From: Plicaturopsis crispa FD-325 SS-3
Lineage: Eukaryota > Basidiomycota > Agaricomycetes > Amylocorticiales > Amylocorticiaceae
Length of the DNA stretch: 57,145 bases
Assembly (NCBI GenBank): GCA_000827205.1
Contig: KN832562.1
Coordinates: 1,128,743 to 1,185,887 of the forward strand
Direction of reading: 5' to 3'
Part shown: piece by piece, positions 21,754 through 34,530 of the stretch
Numbering within the stretch: position 1 is the stretch's first letter
Layout of the letters: every line of letters starts with the position of its first letter
Program-made: the position numbers and the translations under genes
Notes under the pieces: model-generated
Told to the model about the DNA's origin: nothing
Seen by the model: the letters and a program-made list of their open reading frames with translations, nothing else
Databases searched by the model: none

Positions 21754-24700
21754 TTATGTTTTATTATGGAGAACATGGCCTAAAGCAGGGGATCGACGCT
21801 GCCCGAAAAGATTTCGAAGATAATTATTGCTGATCACAAGCATCGAGTATCCGGTACCCAGTCGGTACGAGAGTAATACGAATGCCATGCGTGAAATGAA
21901 CATATGGTCTCTTTCTTCTGCACGCTTCACTACTGACATCGATAACACTAGCAGAACTATTCCCTCGATTCGATCTTTTATGATTCTCGTCCAACTTTCA
22001 CCTTTCGCGGGACGGAAAACCGGAAATGAAGCGATCGATCATGTCGCGGGGCCATGATGGCGTCGATTTGGCTTGCAAGCCGCTGCCAAATAACGCCTGC
22101 TGACGTCCCCGTTACGCTCAAGAAACCAGCACTCCCGCGTACTCGAGATCTCCTGTACACGCGCCAGCGACGAAGATCTTCGCTCGCGACGCTAATGCCC
22201 CTGATATCATGAGCACCTTGCCTGCTACACTCCTTGAGGCAGGCCGCAAGCGCCATGGGACTTCCGTGGTCGGTGGACTTTGCGGACACACGATCTGCGA
22301 AGCTTCGTTTCGGATAAGGGACTCTGATGTACGTCCTTGTCTTTTGAGGTCATGTCTTTCTGACTTCGTTGAGATAGGTCACTCGTATCGAGGTATCGCG
22401 TTAGAGACGTCGTATCATGATATCAGCGCGAGTTTAGATATGGAGTGGGGAACCACGATGCCCATTACAAGATGTAAACGCGACACATATCACCCGCCCC
22501 AAGCCTTCGTCCGCGGTCTAGACCTTTTGACTGCCTTGCGGTTCGACCAAAGCGTTCTCGCGTCTGCGCGTTCGATCGGAGTCTCGCTTAAGCACTGTTT
22601 AGCATGCGGACATGCACGTTTACTTCAATATGCTTCTGTCGCAGGCGCGCCACCCGAATACTTGCACTTGGCAGTTCGTACACAGGGAGACTCTTCTGCG
22701 AAACGGTTGGGCTTTCGCGACTGTGCATGTTTTTTTTCGACACAGGATCGTCGCTGCCGGCGGTCGCCTACCCGGTCCTGATTCGCATCGCAGATCCTTT
22801 CAAGCCCAGTGGATCATTGTCTTCGCTGTGGCCACGATACGCTGGTCTGGACTTTCCACTTTTCGTATTTGCAGTAGCTGATTATATTTGCGTCGCTGCA
22901 GGTCACCCTTCTTCTCGAGGCGAATGATCTCATGCATAGGCGCTTCGTAGATCTGGTTAACCGGTGATTCGCTTCCGCGACATCTCCGGCCAGCAATGTG
23001 CCAAAGTGTGGATACGCAGCACGGCCAGTATCTACGTGTTGACGTACCACAGCACAGCTCGTGGCCCTGCTTCGACCGCAAAACTCTGTTATAGGCATAT
23101 GTGAGTGGACAGATGACGGCGCTGCTCACGAAGCTACGTTGCGGCTACGGCAACTGCCTGTTTTTAACTTCAAGGGGCTCTTCTCGCGCTTCGTATATGT
23201 CGCACGACCGTAATGCGCTGCGGTATCTCCAACAAGGCGACGGGGCGCACCAAATGTGTATCCTCTCATCATCCTCAACCCCTCAAGCCGACGACGCAAC
23301 CTACTGGTTACCCCAGCTTGCCCCTTGCACGTTCCGTTAGCGCCGTTAATGGACATTCTCAGCACACCCTTATCTTTCCCCGCACGCTAGGGATGGATAA
23401 TCAATGAGCAAGCCTCGGGCATATCGTACGCTGAGCCCAGTGGAGCGGTCTATTTTTTCTCTTTTCGGGAAGTTCGCAGGCCGATTTCGTCACGACTCGC
23501 ATTTCCTCCCAGAGACAGCTTAACCCATGGCCTAACGGTAATCGTCTCAGCGGCGGCACCTGTGGACGTCTCATCTCGGCACTCCTGGTTATCCCTCAAC
23601 GATCGGACAATGGCCACTTGTCCAGAGTTCGGTGGTCTCTGAGCCTGCGCAGCCTACTCTCAATCTATCCATGATCCACGCTATCAATCCTGGTTCCTGG
23701 GCTGTATCTTCGATTCCTCGCGTTGGGTCAGGCGCTCGTCTACCTGCAAGCTCGCTGTGCAACGATGTATCACCAACTTCTGATGCTCAAGGACATCTTT
23801 ATTTCGTAAGTGGCGTCGTCCCCCAGATTTCATTTCATCGTGGCCTGTGTCTTGATAAGATGCTCTCCATGAGATATCTGAACTTTCGCTGCTCGGTGTT
23901 ACGGGCCAAAATAAGCCATTCGTTTGCTGGATGCGATTCCGCTCGGCAACAAACTTTGTGGGCGGGATTGACGGTCATGTCAGTCTTTCGTTGCAGCCCT
24001 TGTTTTCGCTGTTACTGTTTATACCACTCTGACTAAACATCGACACGGTCGGCAGCTGTCCCAACGTTTTCTCGAATCAAGCTGTAGCGTGTATCACTCG
24101 TACGCGCGCGCACGATAACGTCGTTTGCGCTACGACTCACGGCTGACCTTCTAAGGGAGGAAAGCCGTACGATATCACCCCCTTGCGACCACTTCAAGAG
24201 CACTGGTGCGCCTGTTCGACGCCTTCCGATGTCAAATGCGGACGCGCGTGGCCCTGCCCTAAATCAAACACGCCCCCTACACGCGTCGTGGCGAAGTGCG
24301 CTCAGCCTCAAGGCCCGCCTTCCAGAACTGAAAACGCTCTAAAATGACTGGTCGTTCGCCACGTATCCGTTTTCATCAAGAATGGAACCGTATGCGTTAC
24401 CTAAAGCCTGAAGCCCTCTCTCGCGTGCCATCTTTTCATATAGCTGCAACACCTTCGCGCAGGAACACAAACAATCCGCCGGTAATAGAATCTCGATGCC
24501 TGCAGTCAACACGGACTTTCCGGACACATCAGAGACTAAGCGCACGCCGAAGCCTCATCTATGGGTCCTTCTATCCCCTCATTTGCCTGCAGGTCGTCGG
24601 TGGAGCGCGTCTGCGACCCAAAACGGGCCCGCTTTTGGGGCGGTTCTTACTTCAAACCTCTTGCCGCACTGGTTATCCTTGTCCGCACTTGGCAATATTG

Positions 24701-24896
24701 CGGGTGCGATCGTGTCGCTGTGCATCTACGTCGCTGGGCCTCGAACATTACCCCCGAGGCTTTATAAGAAAAGCAACATACGTTCCAGCAATCGTGTTCG
24801 TCTACGACTCCCATCTGGACCAACACATCCTTTCTCTTTCTCCCGGTATCGTATCTGTACAAGTTCTTCACTCCAAGCAAGACCTTTAAGCCTACC
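21754..24896. other. 3.1 kb without a recognised gene
   Basis: Longest plus-strand frame is 22209-22781 (190 codons, MSTLPATLLEAGRKRHGTS and onward), with others at 23632-24036 and 24344-24889. On the minus strand, 24339-24545 contains VLQLYEKMARERGLQALG followed by NAYGSILDENGYV, which looks like real protein but matches no family I know. Cryptic short genes or decayed ones are possible. No repeat structure is evident by eye. Confidence 0.4.
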
Positions 24897-26150
24897 ATGA
24901 CGTCGTACCTTCGCAGCATCTTTGGCTATGGTCACAGTCACCAATCCTCGCAATCCGCACCAACCTCGTCGAGCCCTGGACGCTCGCAAAGCTCTGGTAG
25001 GACTTCCAGGTCGCACAGTCGGTCGGGCTCTGCCCCTACCAACTATGTCTACGCTGCACCTCCTACGGCTTCCTCCACTGCATCGCACCCGAGCTCGAAG
25101 CGTAGTGATAGCTACTCAAGGGCGACGGCACCGTCCCCACTGCGCTACGCGACCAACGACCCCTCGCACCACTCGTCGCATTCCCACCGGAATAAGCACA
25201 GTTCATCTGAGCGCCCCGAGATGTATCGTCGCGCCAGTTACAAGACGAACGAAAATGGTGCGTGGTTTCCAGTCATGCATGATCGTTTCTCACGCATTTT
25301 TCGACCCACAGTACATCGTCCTACATTTGCACCGTCTGTATCATTCTCCAGCGATCGCACAGGCTCGAGCACATCTTTGTACCCTGGCTCTCATCATTCC
25401 GGATACTCCGTTCCTCGCTCGACGTCTAGCTCACGCGTGAGGTACGTTGAAGCTCGACCTGCTATGAAGCAAAACCATACTTGGCATGGACCTGGCGTGC
25501 CCGGGGGACGTAAGTGATTCAAGTCAAAGTCTAACGTCAATTCTCTGACCTCGCTTGTATCAATAGCGACGTCTGAGCCTCACCAGTATCAATCACGGCA
25601 CCATTCTACGCTTCACATGCACCCTTTGCTTGCGGCAACACGTCTACACAGCGCGCCCATTTCATACGATATCCTCTTCACGCCCTCGACTCGCACAGTT
25701 TTGGATCGCACGACCCACCTCGCCATTCCACCTCACACCCTCTCGCAGCCTGCTACCGAGCCTCCTAGGAGTTCTAGCATCGTCCTCCGCTCACACAAAT
25801 TTCCCTGGACCGTTCTCGTCAAGCCCTCCCAGGGTAGCTCACGCTTCTACATTGGCTCGGGGAAGAGCACCTCGAGCGTCATCACGAATCTCGACATCCT
25901 CTATGCGCTGCACTCCACGCTCATGACCCGGATCACGCCCCAGGAATGGGAGTCCCTCGGACATGGATCGCGGGCGCAGCGCAAGGTGACGCGGGCCTAC
26001 GAGAAGCGGTGCACGCGCATGGGCGGCGGCTGGGAGGGCGGTGTCCGGCGGGTCGACTGGCTCGGCGAGAAGACCCGGCTCGTGGGCGTCGAAGTCGACA
26101 GGCACGCGCCGAACGGTGGTATGGGCAAACTGGTCTTCGGGAAGGCTTAA
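24897..26150 (+). CDS. DUF6699 domain protein
   Basis: Agaricomycete protein with a low-complexity N-terminal half and a C-terminal DUF6699 domain of unknown function. It starts MTSYLRSIFGYGHSHQSS at 24897. The first 180 residues are rich in Ser, His, Arg and Tyr and probably disordered. A gtgcgt...cacag segment at about 25259-25310 is either a 51 bp intron or read through in frame. A clear intron (gtaagt at about 25511 to atag at 25566) leads to the domain: LHMHPLLAATRLHSAPISYD, SSIVLRSHKFPWTVLVKP, SVITNLDILYALHSTL, RITPQEWESLG, KRCTRMGGGWEGGVRRVDWL, TRLVGVEVD. TAA at 26148-26150. About 400 aa. Confidence 0.85.
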
Positions 26151-29043
26151 AGGTCCCACCTTGCTTGCATTTCTGTCCGCCGACACATGCATTTTGATTC
26201 TTTTTTCTCTTTTATCCTTTCCTTCTGGGTGCGCGCTCGCTGTCCTCGCTTCCGTCCTGGATGATTGGAAGATGAGGAAGAGACAAGAAAAAGTATTTCG
26301 TTTATGATTTCAGGACAACGCTCATGCCGAATCCTCTACGGTGATATTAGTGAACTGGGACATTGTACAACTACCCTTCAAAAGTTTCTAGTGTACCTTC
26401 AGCCTACAGGTACTCGCTTCTTGTTTCTATACACTTATGTACGGCTCCTCGAAGTTTTCTGTCAGTCCAACGCTCTCTCCGCTCTCTTTGCATTTGTAGT
26501 ACTAGTAATGACCTTATGATACACGCCAATCACACGTCCCTTGACGATTTTTTGCCCTGCACAGCTAGTAACGAGCGTACTGGGCGTACAAATGGCATAG
26601 AGCCTCCGCCGTGCAACGCTTGGAACAGGACATGTGTGATGCTTCTCGACATGTGTATGGGGCACCCCTCTCGATCAGTTCCCTGTGACTCTCCCTGTGC
26701 TGTACACACCTAGGCGATATGGACTCATGGAGGATCGAAACACCGCAGGATGATCGCACGGCCTCACGCGGTGCTCCCGAGGCGCTTTTAAAAAGCAATG
26801 CTCCCTGGAGTAAGTTTTACAGGCGCGCCGCTGCGGCGAGATACGGGGCGCCCCGTGACCGAAGGACGGCCACGACTTGGACGCACGCAGCATGACATCG
26901 TACGTCGGCGTGCCCGAGTCGGACGTAGCTGTGCGCGAGGTGACAGCAACCTGGAGACTGGCGCAGCCAACCTTCGCAAAGAGATTATTGCCAAGTTCGG
27001 AGAGAAAGCGTCAGAAAGATGTGCACAGGCGAGGACGAGAATGCAGAGAAGCAGTGTACATACAGTGCAGTGTATAGTCGTCGAAGCGTACCGTAGGGGA
27101 CGAGTAGTGAGAGCTGCAGAACCTCATCATTTAGCAGAGGCGAGTTGTATATGTAAACGCACTAGGGAGGCCGGAGCGATACGCCACCACAACGCCGCCA
27201 AGTCAAGACACCGGGGCATCGACGCGCGAGCATGAGCTGTTTATGCTAAAATATAGCCAACTGGCAGTAGTTCGTAAGAATTGGGTCAACAGGTATCAAG
27301 AGACTTCAAGGTGAAGTCACGAGAGCGCTCACCAGTGCAGCCCGGGCACAGCCGAGCGAGACGTCCTCCAAGTCCCGCAGATCAGGTCCTGGTGAGTCGC
27401 GACAGTCGCGATCGGGGACGAAAGTGGTAAAGACGAGCTCGAAGCAACGCTTTCCTGCTTAGATCGAGTCCGTCCATCGCGATAATAGACGTTATCGTTG
27501 GCGATTATGGTCCTCGAACAGCAGCATCGAGCGTTGCGGAGATGACGGGATTATATCATCACGGAGGATCCTGCGGGGTACAGTTTTACAAGTTCAAGCT
27601 CGACGAAAACACGAGAGAAGTGGAGATAAATTGCAGCGTATCCAGGCGAATCCAGGATCGTAAAGTTAGGGTCGTCCACATACCTCGGCTTGTGACCATA
27701 ACAGTGCCGGCTGGTCTCTAGAGTGTCTTTCCTAGCACAAATGCGTCAACTACAATCGGGTATATCAAGTTCGCGACATACTTACGACAAAAATGACGCT
27801 GATACGACTGGTCGGTCTATTTGATGCTGCTGAAACGCAGGAAGGGGAGCACGAGTTGGCCGTCGTGGGCGCATGGGAATGGATGCGATCCTGTTTAAGA
27901 AGCGAAGGGCCAGACAGAGAATAATCTGTGATACACAAACCGATACACAGAATCCTCCCGTTCCACCGCGAGAACGCACTTTGAACATACGAACCAACTC
28001 AGCGACGCCACTTTGACGGAAGCAAATGTCAGACCTACCGATAACTGGGCTTGGACGATGCCATGATCGCCGAGACGTGTTTAGCCAGGGCAATTCCGAA
28101 CCCCGCGGACGCCACGGCAGCGAATCTCGCGGAGAGAGTCGATTCAGTCTATGGGTCTCGGTTGGTCCCCAGACACTTGGCGACTGCTCCATCGAGTCTC
28201 GAACGAGGCAAGAGCGCTCGGCATGCACCGCATCCTCAGACCTGAGAAACACAACTGAATGTGTCGTCACAGGATTGAGTATGCACACACCTTAGACTCG
28301 GGACCTTGACGGTGACCTCGTACGGAGCATGCGTCCGAGTGCGCAGTGTTTTCTATTGGCTGTGTTGAGTCGTCACCTGCGATCCATGGGAGGTAAACGG
28401 CATTAGCACGCAGGCTGTTCTACTGAGTAAAAGAGCTTACTGTCGAAATAAAAGTGGCCCAAGATGCGTTGCGCACGACGGAGGGGCGAGATCGATAGCG
28501 TTGCAGCGTTTAATTCGGTAACAAGGGTTGAGGCCTGAGGGAACCGACGGGAAAAAAATGCCTCCATCATGCAACTGATACCATCGGACGTTGGCGTGGG
28601 AGGAGGTCAAGGCGAACTACGTCGAAATGATGGATGTCCGGGTGCCATACGAACAGAGACTTTTCAGCTCTGTGCCCCGACACTGGCGAGTGTTTGCAGT
28701 CGGCACATGTACGATTTCGTCGCTGAGGACATGGACGTGCAAGTTCAATACGAGGAACTGTCTAAACTCAATCGATACAGCGATTTAATTATGTCGAATA
28801 CACAATACTAAAGCCGCCGGCTCGTTGGTTTCTTAGCGTGGTTTTCGGGTGAGTATTACTGCTTCCGGGCACATGTGCCTTGCCTTAGTCCCCGATGACA
28901 CCCACGGTCAATCGAGCTCTTTCTTCTGTAATCACAAACAAAACGCCCTTCGGGTCCCCTTCATAACTCTTAAAGGTCGCCATACCCCTCCGTTCCCACT
29001 TTTGCCGAATACTCTGCTTCAAAATTGATTTTCTGGCAGCAGA
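26151..29043. other. 2.9 kb without a recognised gene
   Basis: The first part is T-rich 3' flank. Open frames 26798-27235 (plus) and 27782-28288 (minus) show no known domain. The last 500 bp precede the zinc-cluster factor and should hold its promoter. I see no tandem repeat, terminal repeat or RNA gene. Confidence 0.45.
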
Positions 29044-32000
29044 ATGCGCCAGAGACAGCGCAAACAGTCAAATGACGACGATCAGCCTCGCCGCCGGCCT
29101 GGACGAGCGCCAACAGCGTGTGCAGAGTGCAGAAGGTGAGCTTAATCCATTGACGGTTTCATTAAAGACCGACAGCTAACGCCGTACATGTTGCGCAGGC
29201 TGAAATTACGGTGCGATCGCAAGGTACGTTCTACTCGAGACACGCCGCGACGCCGCTGATTCACCGCCTTGGTTGGCTGGCAGATTCCGTGCGAGAGCTG
29301 CGTCAAACGCGGCTGCGAAGTAATATGTCCGTCAGGTGAGCACCCAGCGTAATCTTGCGTTTACAAGAGTTGACTTTGCCACTCGGTTTGCAGGATCCCT
29401 AACATCGGGAAAGGGTGGACGGTGAGATTGACGCCACATAGTTGAAAACATCGTACTGAATTCATCCTCCTACTCACTTCAGACTCATTTTGGCGGACAC
29501 CGAAGAATTACACGAACGGATCGAACGTCTGTGCTATCGAATACGACTGCTCGAGGACGCCCTCGCTGCAATTCAGTCGTCTGTCTCGGACGAGCAGCAT
29601 CCACTGCTACAGGAGGACCTGCTCCAGCTCAAAAACCCCTCCAACATCCAATCCGATATCCGGAGCCCGTCGCAAAGCTCAACCTCAATGTCTGATACGC
29701 AAAGTCCTCGATCGCCGCGCCTCGCATCCGCCAGTACACTCATCAAGCTGGAGGAGGACCAGCACGAGACCGACACGACGGATGTGCCGACCGAAGAAGA
29801 GGAGCCAGAGGATCTACTCGATGCTTTTGGTTGGTGATCCAATATCCTGGGTTATGTGCATTTCACTGATGGTCCCGGCTTACAGGCACACTNNNNNNNN
29901 NNNNNNNNNNNNNNNNNNNNNNNNNNNNNNNNNNNNNNNNNNNNNNNNNNNNNNNNNNNNNNNNNNNNNNNNNNNNNNNNNNNNNNNNNNNNNNNNNNNN
30001 NNNNNNNNNNNNNNNNNNNNNNNNNNNNNNNNNNNNNNNNNNNNNNNNNNNNNNNNNNNNNNNNNNNNNNNNNNNNNNNNNNNNNNNNNNNNNNNNNNNN
30101 NNNNNNNNNNNNNNNNNNNNNNNNNNNNNNNNNNNNNNNNNNNNNNNNNNNNNNNNNNNNNNNNNNNNNNNNNNNNNNNNNNNNNNNNNNNNNNNNNNNN
30201 NNNNNNNNNNNNNNNNNNNNNNNNNNNNNNNNNNNNNNNNNNNNNNNNNNNNNNNNNNNNNNNNNNNNNNNNNNNNNNNNNNNNNNNNNNNNNNNNNNNN
30301 NNNNNNNNNNNNNNNNNNNNNNNNNNNNNNNNNNNNNNNNNNNNNNNNNNNNNNNNNNNNNNNNNNNNNNNNNNNNNNNNNNNNNNNNNNNNNNNNNNNN
30401 NNNNNNNNNNNNNNNNNNNNNNNNNNNNNNNNNNNNNNNNNNNNNNNNNNNNNNNNNNNNNNNNNNNNNNNNNNNNNNNNNNNNNNNNNNNNNNNNNNNN
30501 NNNNNNNNNNNNNNNNNNNNNNNNNNNNNNNNNNNNNNNNNNNNNNNNNNNNNNNNNNNNNNNNNNNNNNNNNNNNNNNNNNNNNNNNNNNNNNNNNNNN
30601 NNNNNNNNNNNNNNNNNNNNNNNNNNNNNNNNNNNNNNNNNNNNNNNNNNNNNNNNNNNNNNNNNNNNNNNNNNNNNNNNNNNNNNNNNNNNNNNNNNNN
30701 NNNNNNNNATGCTTTTGGTTGGTGATCCAATATCCTGGGTTATGTGCATTTCACTGATGTCCCGGCTTACAGGCACACTCAAAATTGGACCTAACGGTGA
30801 AACCACATTTCTTGGCCACACCACGCGATCCGAAGTAAGAGCGCATAACTAGCACTTCACCCTCGCGACCATGCTAATTTCGACTACCTTCTCTTCCAGT
30901 ACCTCCTCACTGTTTGTTCCCCGTCGACCTGTCTTCAGGATCCATCAATTTCTGCTAACAAAATGTTATCAGGCTCCCGAGGCATCGAATCCAACGCGAG
31001 GACCAAATTTCCCTCGTCTATCGTATCGCATACTACAGGCCTCGATCCCCGTGCTAGATGGCGCCTTCATCGACCGGGATCTCGGGAACGAGATATTCTC
31101 GCTACTTCCCCCGCTGGGCGAGGCGGTCCGCCTGTGCGAACTGTATCTCGAGCACGGCAAATACATGTGCGTAACGACACCCGTTCTCAGCATACGATAC
31201 TGACATGACGGTCTACTAGTTGGAGTCCCGTGAGCCGCGACGAGCTATTCGAAGAATGTCTAAATGTCGTCTATCGTGCAGAGTGAGTACCAGTTCAGCT
31301 CAAATAGAACGTCCACAATCGCTTACGGCTGACACTGACCAGTTCATTTGAAGCCCTCAAGTCGTACCACACGCTCTCGTTCCTATACATCGTGTTCGCG
31401 CTGGCGACCCTGATAGATCCTAGCCAACCGCCTTATTCAGTCGAAGCCCACGAGTATTACCTACTGTCATGGGTCTCCTATCAATCGATGCCTCAAGTCT
31501 CGCACGTCACACTACCCTCCGTGCAGACGATGGTACGTCTAATTGTAGCGCATTTCCCGAAATATACTGAAAAATAAGATTTTCTAGCTCCATATTGCAC
31601 ACTATCTCGAACTGAGCGACTGGGAGTTTAAAGGCTCTACCAAAGCGTGGATGCACATCCGCATCTCAGTAACATTGGGTCAAGTTGTCCGTCAATTCTC
31701 TGGTGTATGTGTGTGAGATATTGACACCATTTTCGGGCCCTTAGATCGGACTGCGTGAGTCAATCTTGCTCTATCGGTCGCCTCCGTTTCCTCGACGCGT
31801 CGCTTACTTTCTGTCTAGACATGAATGGCGAGCGGTGGAAACTGGATCAAGTCACCAGCGGCAGGCGTGCGCGCGTGTTTTGGCAAGTCTTCGTGCTTGA
31901 CACGTGGCTGGTAGGTCAACCTAGCTACTTCTCCCTGCTCGCCATACTAAATTCTATCATCCCAGAGCTTTGGGTTTGGTAGACCGCCCGGACTCTCCAT

Positions 32001-33452
32001 GGCCTTTGTCGATTGCGTACTCCCGCCTGACCCAGCGCCATATACGAACCCAAACGGCGAAGTGGAGATGGGATGTAAGTGCAGCCATTAATTGATCCGT
32101 CGCAAAACGTTGCTGACGACGCCCAACAGTCCATTACTGGACTTGGGGATACACAAGGCTGATGCACACGGTCATCTCTACGTGAGATATCATCCGATCG
32201 CTCTATCCATATAGCAAACTTATACATACATATGCCCTCTATCAGCGCGTTCGGTGCACAAGTACCGTCGTACTCTACGATTTTGGATCTTGATCGCAAA
32301 ATGCGCGAGTTTCCTGTGCCGCAGCACCTGCGCCCCGCCTCCGACGAGGAGCAGTACGTGCCGCCCTGGATCATCATGAATAGATGGGCGACCCTTTCGA
32401 CAAAAGAGTCTAGTACGTTTGACGCACGCTTCCTTTTGCGCTCCGCACTGATATCTGCTTGAATTCGCAGCTTTGCTAAACCTCCATCGCGGCTACTTTG
32501 CTCAGGCGCTGCAAGACCAGCCAAACGACATCACACATCATAAATATGGCCCGTCCGTGATGGCGGCATATCGATCAGCATGGCGGCTCATCGAAGGATT
32601 CAAGTCGCCGACGACTAGAGCGCGCCAACATATCGAACGCTTGAGTTTCCTCTGGTCGCAAGTTTTATCGGCAGCTGTAAGACTTCACATGTTGCAGCTA
32701 TTCAGTCGCTAATATCTTGAGCAGATTGTGATGTGTCTCCTCGTGACGCGGGCACCCAATTCACCCCTCACAGCTTCAGCGTTGACCCAACTCGATCTCG
32801 TCGTTCAAATATTCGAGAACTCTGCGACAACTTGTCCTACCGCGGGGCAGTGCATCGTGAGTTGCCAGTGCCTACTCACCTGTGTACGACGCTGCTCATA
32901 TTCGCGCAGGGTACCATCAAAAAACTTCGCGACAAAGCTTACGCCGCGATCAACAACTCCCCGTCCAGTGACACGGCTAACTTGTTCCCCGAAGAGCTCG
33001 ACCGGTTAGGCGGCCGAACACATCTAATCACGGAGTCTACCTTACAGCGCGACGCATACTCGACATTAGGCCGCAAAGTTTCTTCGCCGACACTCACTGC
33101 TGAGAGCGTCTATCGCGCAAATCCTGGCTCGATGATGTACGGCGGGGACCACATCCATCCGACCATCATGCTCGACATGGAGATGTTCCGCGGCAATCCG
33201 TCGAATTTCAACCACGAGAACGACATCTTCGACTATTCGACATCCGCGTCGTTCCCCCACCAACGCATGCCCAACGTGCATTACCCCGACGCACGCGTCT
33301 TCGGCGGAGATGTCATGATGCACGCGACGGCGCCCCCAGGCGACCATGAGATGGTCGACCGTGACCCGACACCTCCAGCCGGCAATCCATATGCCCATGC
33401 CCCTCCCCTCGACACCACCTGGCAGCGGTTCATGGAGCAGCTGGGCGTCTAA
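29044..33452 (+). CDS. Zn2Cys6 transcription factor with fungal-specific middle homology domain
   Basis: Nuclear DNA-binding regulator of the Gal4 class. It starts MRQRQRKQSNDDDQPRRRPG at 29044. The zinc cluster CAECRRLKLRCDRKIPCESC is followed by VKRGCEVICPSG and is split by two short introns, after the RR pair and after DRK. A short coiled coil (ERIERLCYRIRLLEDAL) suits dimer formation. An acidic segment (PTEEEEPEDLLDAFG) follows. After the intron carrying the N run comes GTLKIGPNGETTFLGHTTRS. The Fungal_trans domain includes YMWSPVSRDELFEECLNVVY, LHIAHYLELSDWEFKGSTKA and ARVFWQVFVLDTWLSFGFGR, then PPGLSMAFVDCVLPPDP. The C-terminus is TTWQRFMEQLGV with TAA at 33450-33452. Its targets cannot be inferred. 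Confidence 0.92.
29893..30708. other. Run of 816 N with duplicated flanks (probable false assembly gap)
   Basis: The 72 bp before the gap (29821-29892) and the 71 bp after it (30709-30779) are the same sequence apart from one G in a GG/G run. The repeated stretch covers the end of an exon (GATGCTTTTG) and the whole following intron up to its TTACAG and the first bases of the next exon. If the two copies are merged, the transcription-factor reading frame continues directly from DLLDAFG into GTLKIGP. The gap most likely stands for overlapping contig ends and not for missing DNA. Confidence 0.9.
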
Positions 33453-34159
33453 GCATCTCGTATTTTCATTTTCTTTGCTTTCTTCGCTCTCGCTCTGTCT
33501 CCGGAACTCTTCTTGCTCTCGTCTATCCGTATATCGCTATGTTGTGGGGCTTAAGATGCCTATGTAGAAACCTATGATGGAACTCTCTTTAGTTCTAGCA
33601 TACCCATTGTACTAATACCCTGCATTGTGTCCATCTCATATCTCATTTTCTTGCTTTTGCTCTACGATGTGCGGACTATTGCGGCAATCGTACTTCAGTA
33701 TCTACTCTGACATCTACTAGATAGTGATATACTACATGGTATGCGCATACCCTTCATTGTAACGGCCGGCTCTATTTTCCAACGCAAGTGATAACCAGGC
33801 GCAACAAAAATGTAATAGTAAGCAGTCGCGACTGGGGTAGATATTGGTTCTATGTCAACTCTTCAGGTCGTTATTACACTGAGGGACGTTCAGCTAAGAT
33901 CTGAATTGTACCTAGTATGTTCAAGCTGGACTATAGAATAGTGCTCATGGTGTTAAATTGAGTCTATCATGTACGGAACTCACAGCAAACGGCAGAGGAA
34001 ACTTGTGGTAGGAACTCATGTTTATGCAAAAAAGCCTTTCGAGTTTGCGGACAACGTTCTGTGCAATTGCAAGTGGGGGTCGAATTCCAAGTGGCAGTAG
34101 TAAGTTGCAGCGCAAGGTGCGTGCGTAGAAAGGTACACCGACATCCACGACGGAATGCC
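33453..34159. other. 3' flank of the transcription factor
   Basis: AT-richer sequence with several CTACTAG and TATCT-type stretches, between convergent units. No coding or repeat feature recognised. Confidence 0.5.
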
Positions 34160-34530
34160 CTACGTTTTCTTCCCATTTCTCCGCTCCCATTCCGCCACCG
34201 CCTTCCGTACCCTCTCCACGACATCCTTCGACTCCGTCGACTGCCCAAAGGCCTCGACGGACTCGCCGTTCGGGTCCGCGAGATACACAAAGATCGAATG
34301 GTCGACGAGGTAGTCGCCTTTCGGATCCGCGCCGGGCGGCGCTGAGAAGTACACGCGGTATGCCTTGCAAATCGCTTTCGTCGCGGCATACTCACCCACG
34401 GGCGCGACGAAGCGCAAGTGGAAGTCGGAGAAGTACCGCGTCAGCTGTTCGGGCATGTCCCTCGCCGGGTCGATAGAGATGAACACCGGCTGGAAGATCG
34501 TCCCACGTTCTTTCTCTGCGGCACAGCGTG
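34160..34530 (-). pseudogene. SCO1 C-terminal fragment (part of chimera)
   Basis: Matches the C-terminal part of the thioredoxin-fold mitochondrial copper chaperone Sco1, needed to build the CuA site of cytochrome oxidase. It reads EKERGTIFQPVFISIDPARD, MPEQLTRYFSDFHLRFVAPV, AICKAYRVYFSAPPGADP, KGDYLVDHSIFVYLADPNGE and VVERVRKAVAEWERR, with TAG at 34162-34160. The copper-ligand His (in DYLVDHSIF) is kept. The CxxxC copper motif, the membrane anchor and the mitochondrial presequence would lie upstream and are absent. Upstream is instead PDAT sequence. A typical intron acceptor (TGTGCCGCAG) sits just before EKERG, so the piece came from intron-bearing DNA. It cannot work as a normal Sco1. Confidence 0.85.

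Noticed and set aside
22209-22781. 190-codon plus-strand open frame
   Set aside because: It has an ATG and some length, but no recognisable motif, no convincing splice partners and no support from context, so it is only mentioned in the stretch description.
24922-25440. 172-codon frame overlapping the start of the DUF6699 gene
   Set aside because: It is a shifted reading of a Ser/Arg/His-rich exon. The frame starting at 24897 leads into the DUF6699 domain and has the better start.
29782-30852. Very long open frames of about 290-356 codons around 30 kb
   Set aside because: They exist only because the run of N contains no stop codons.
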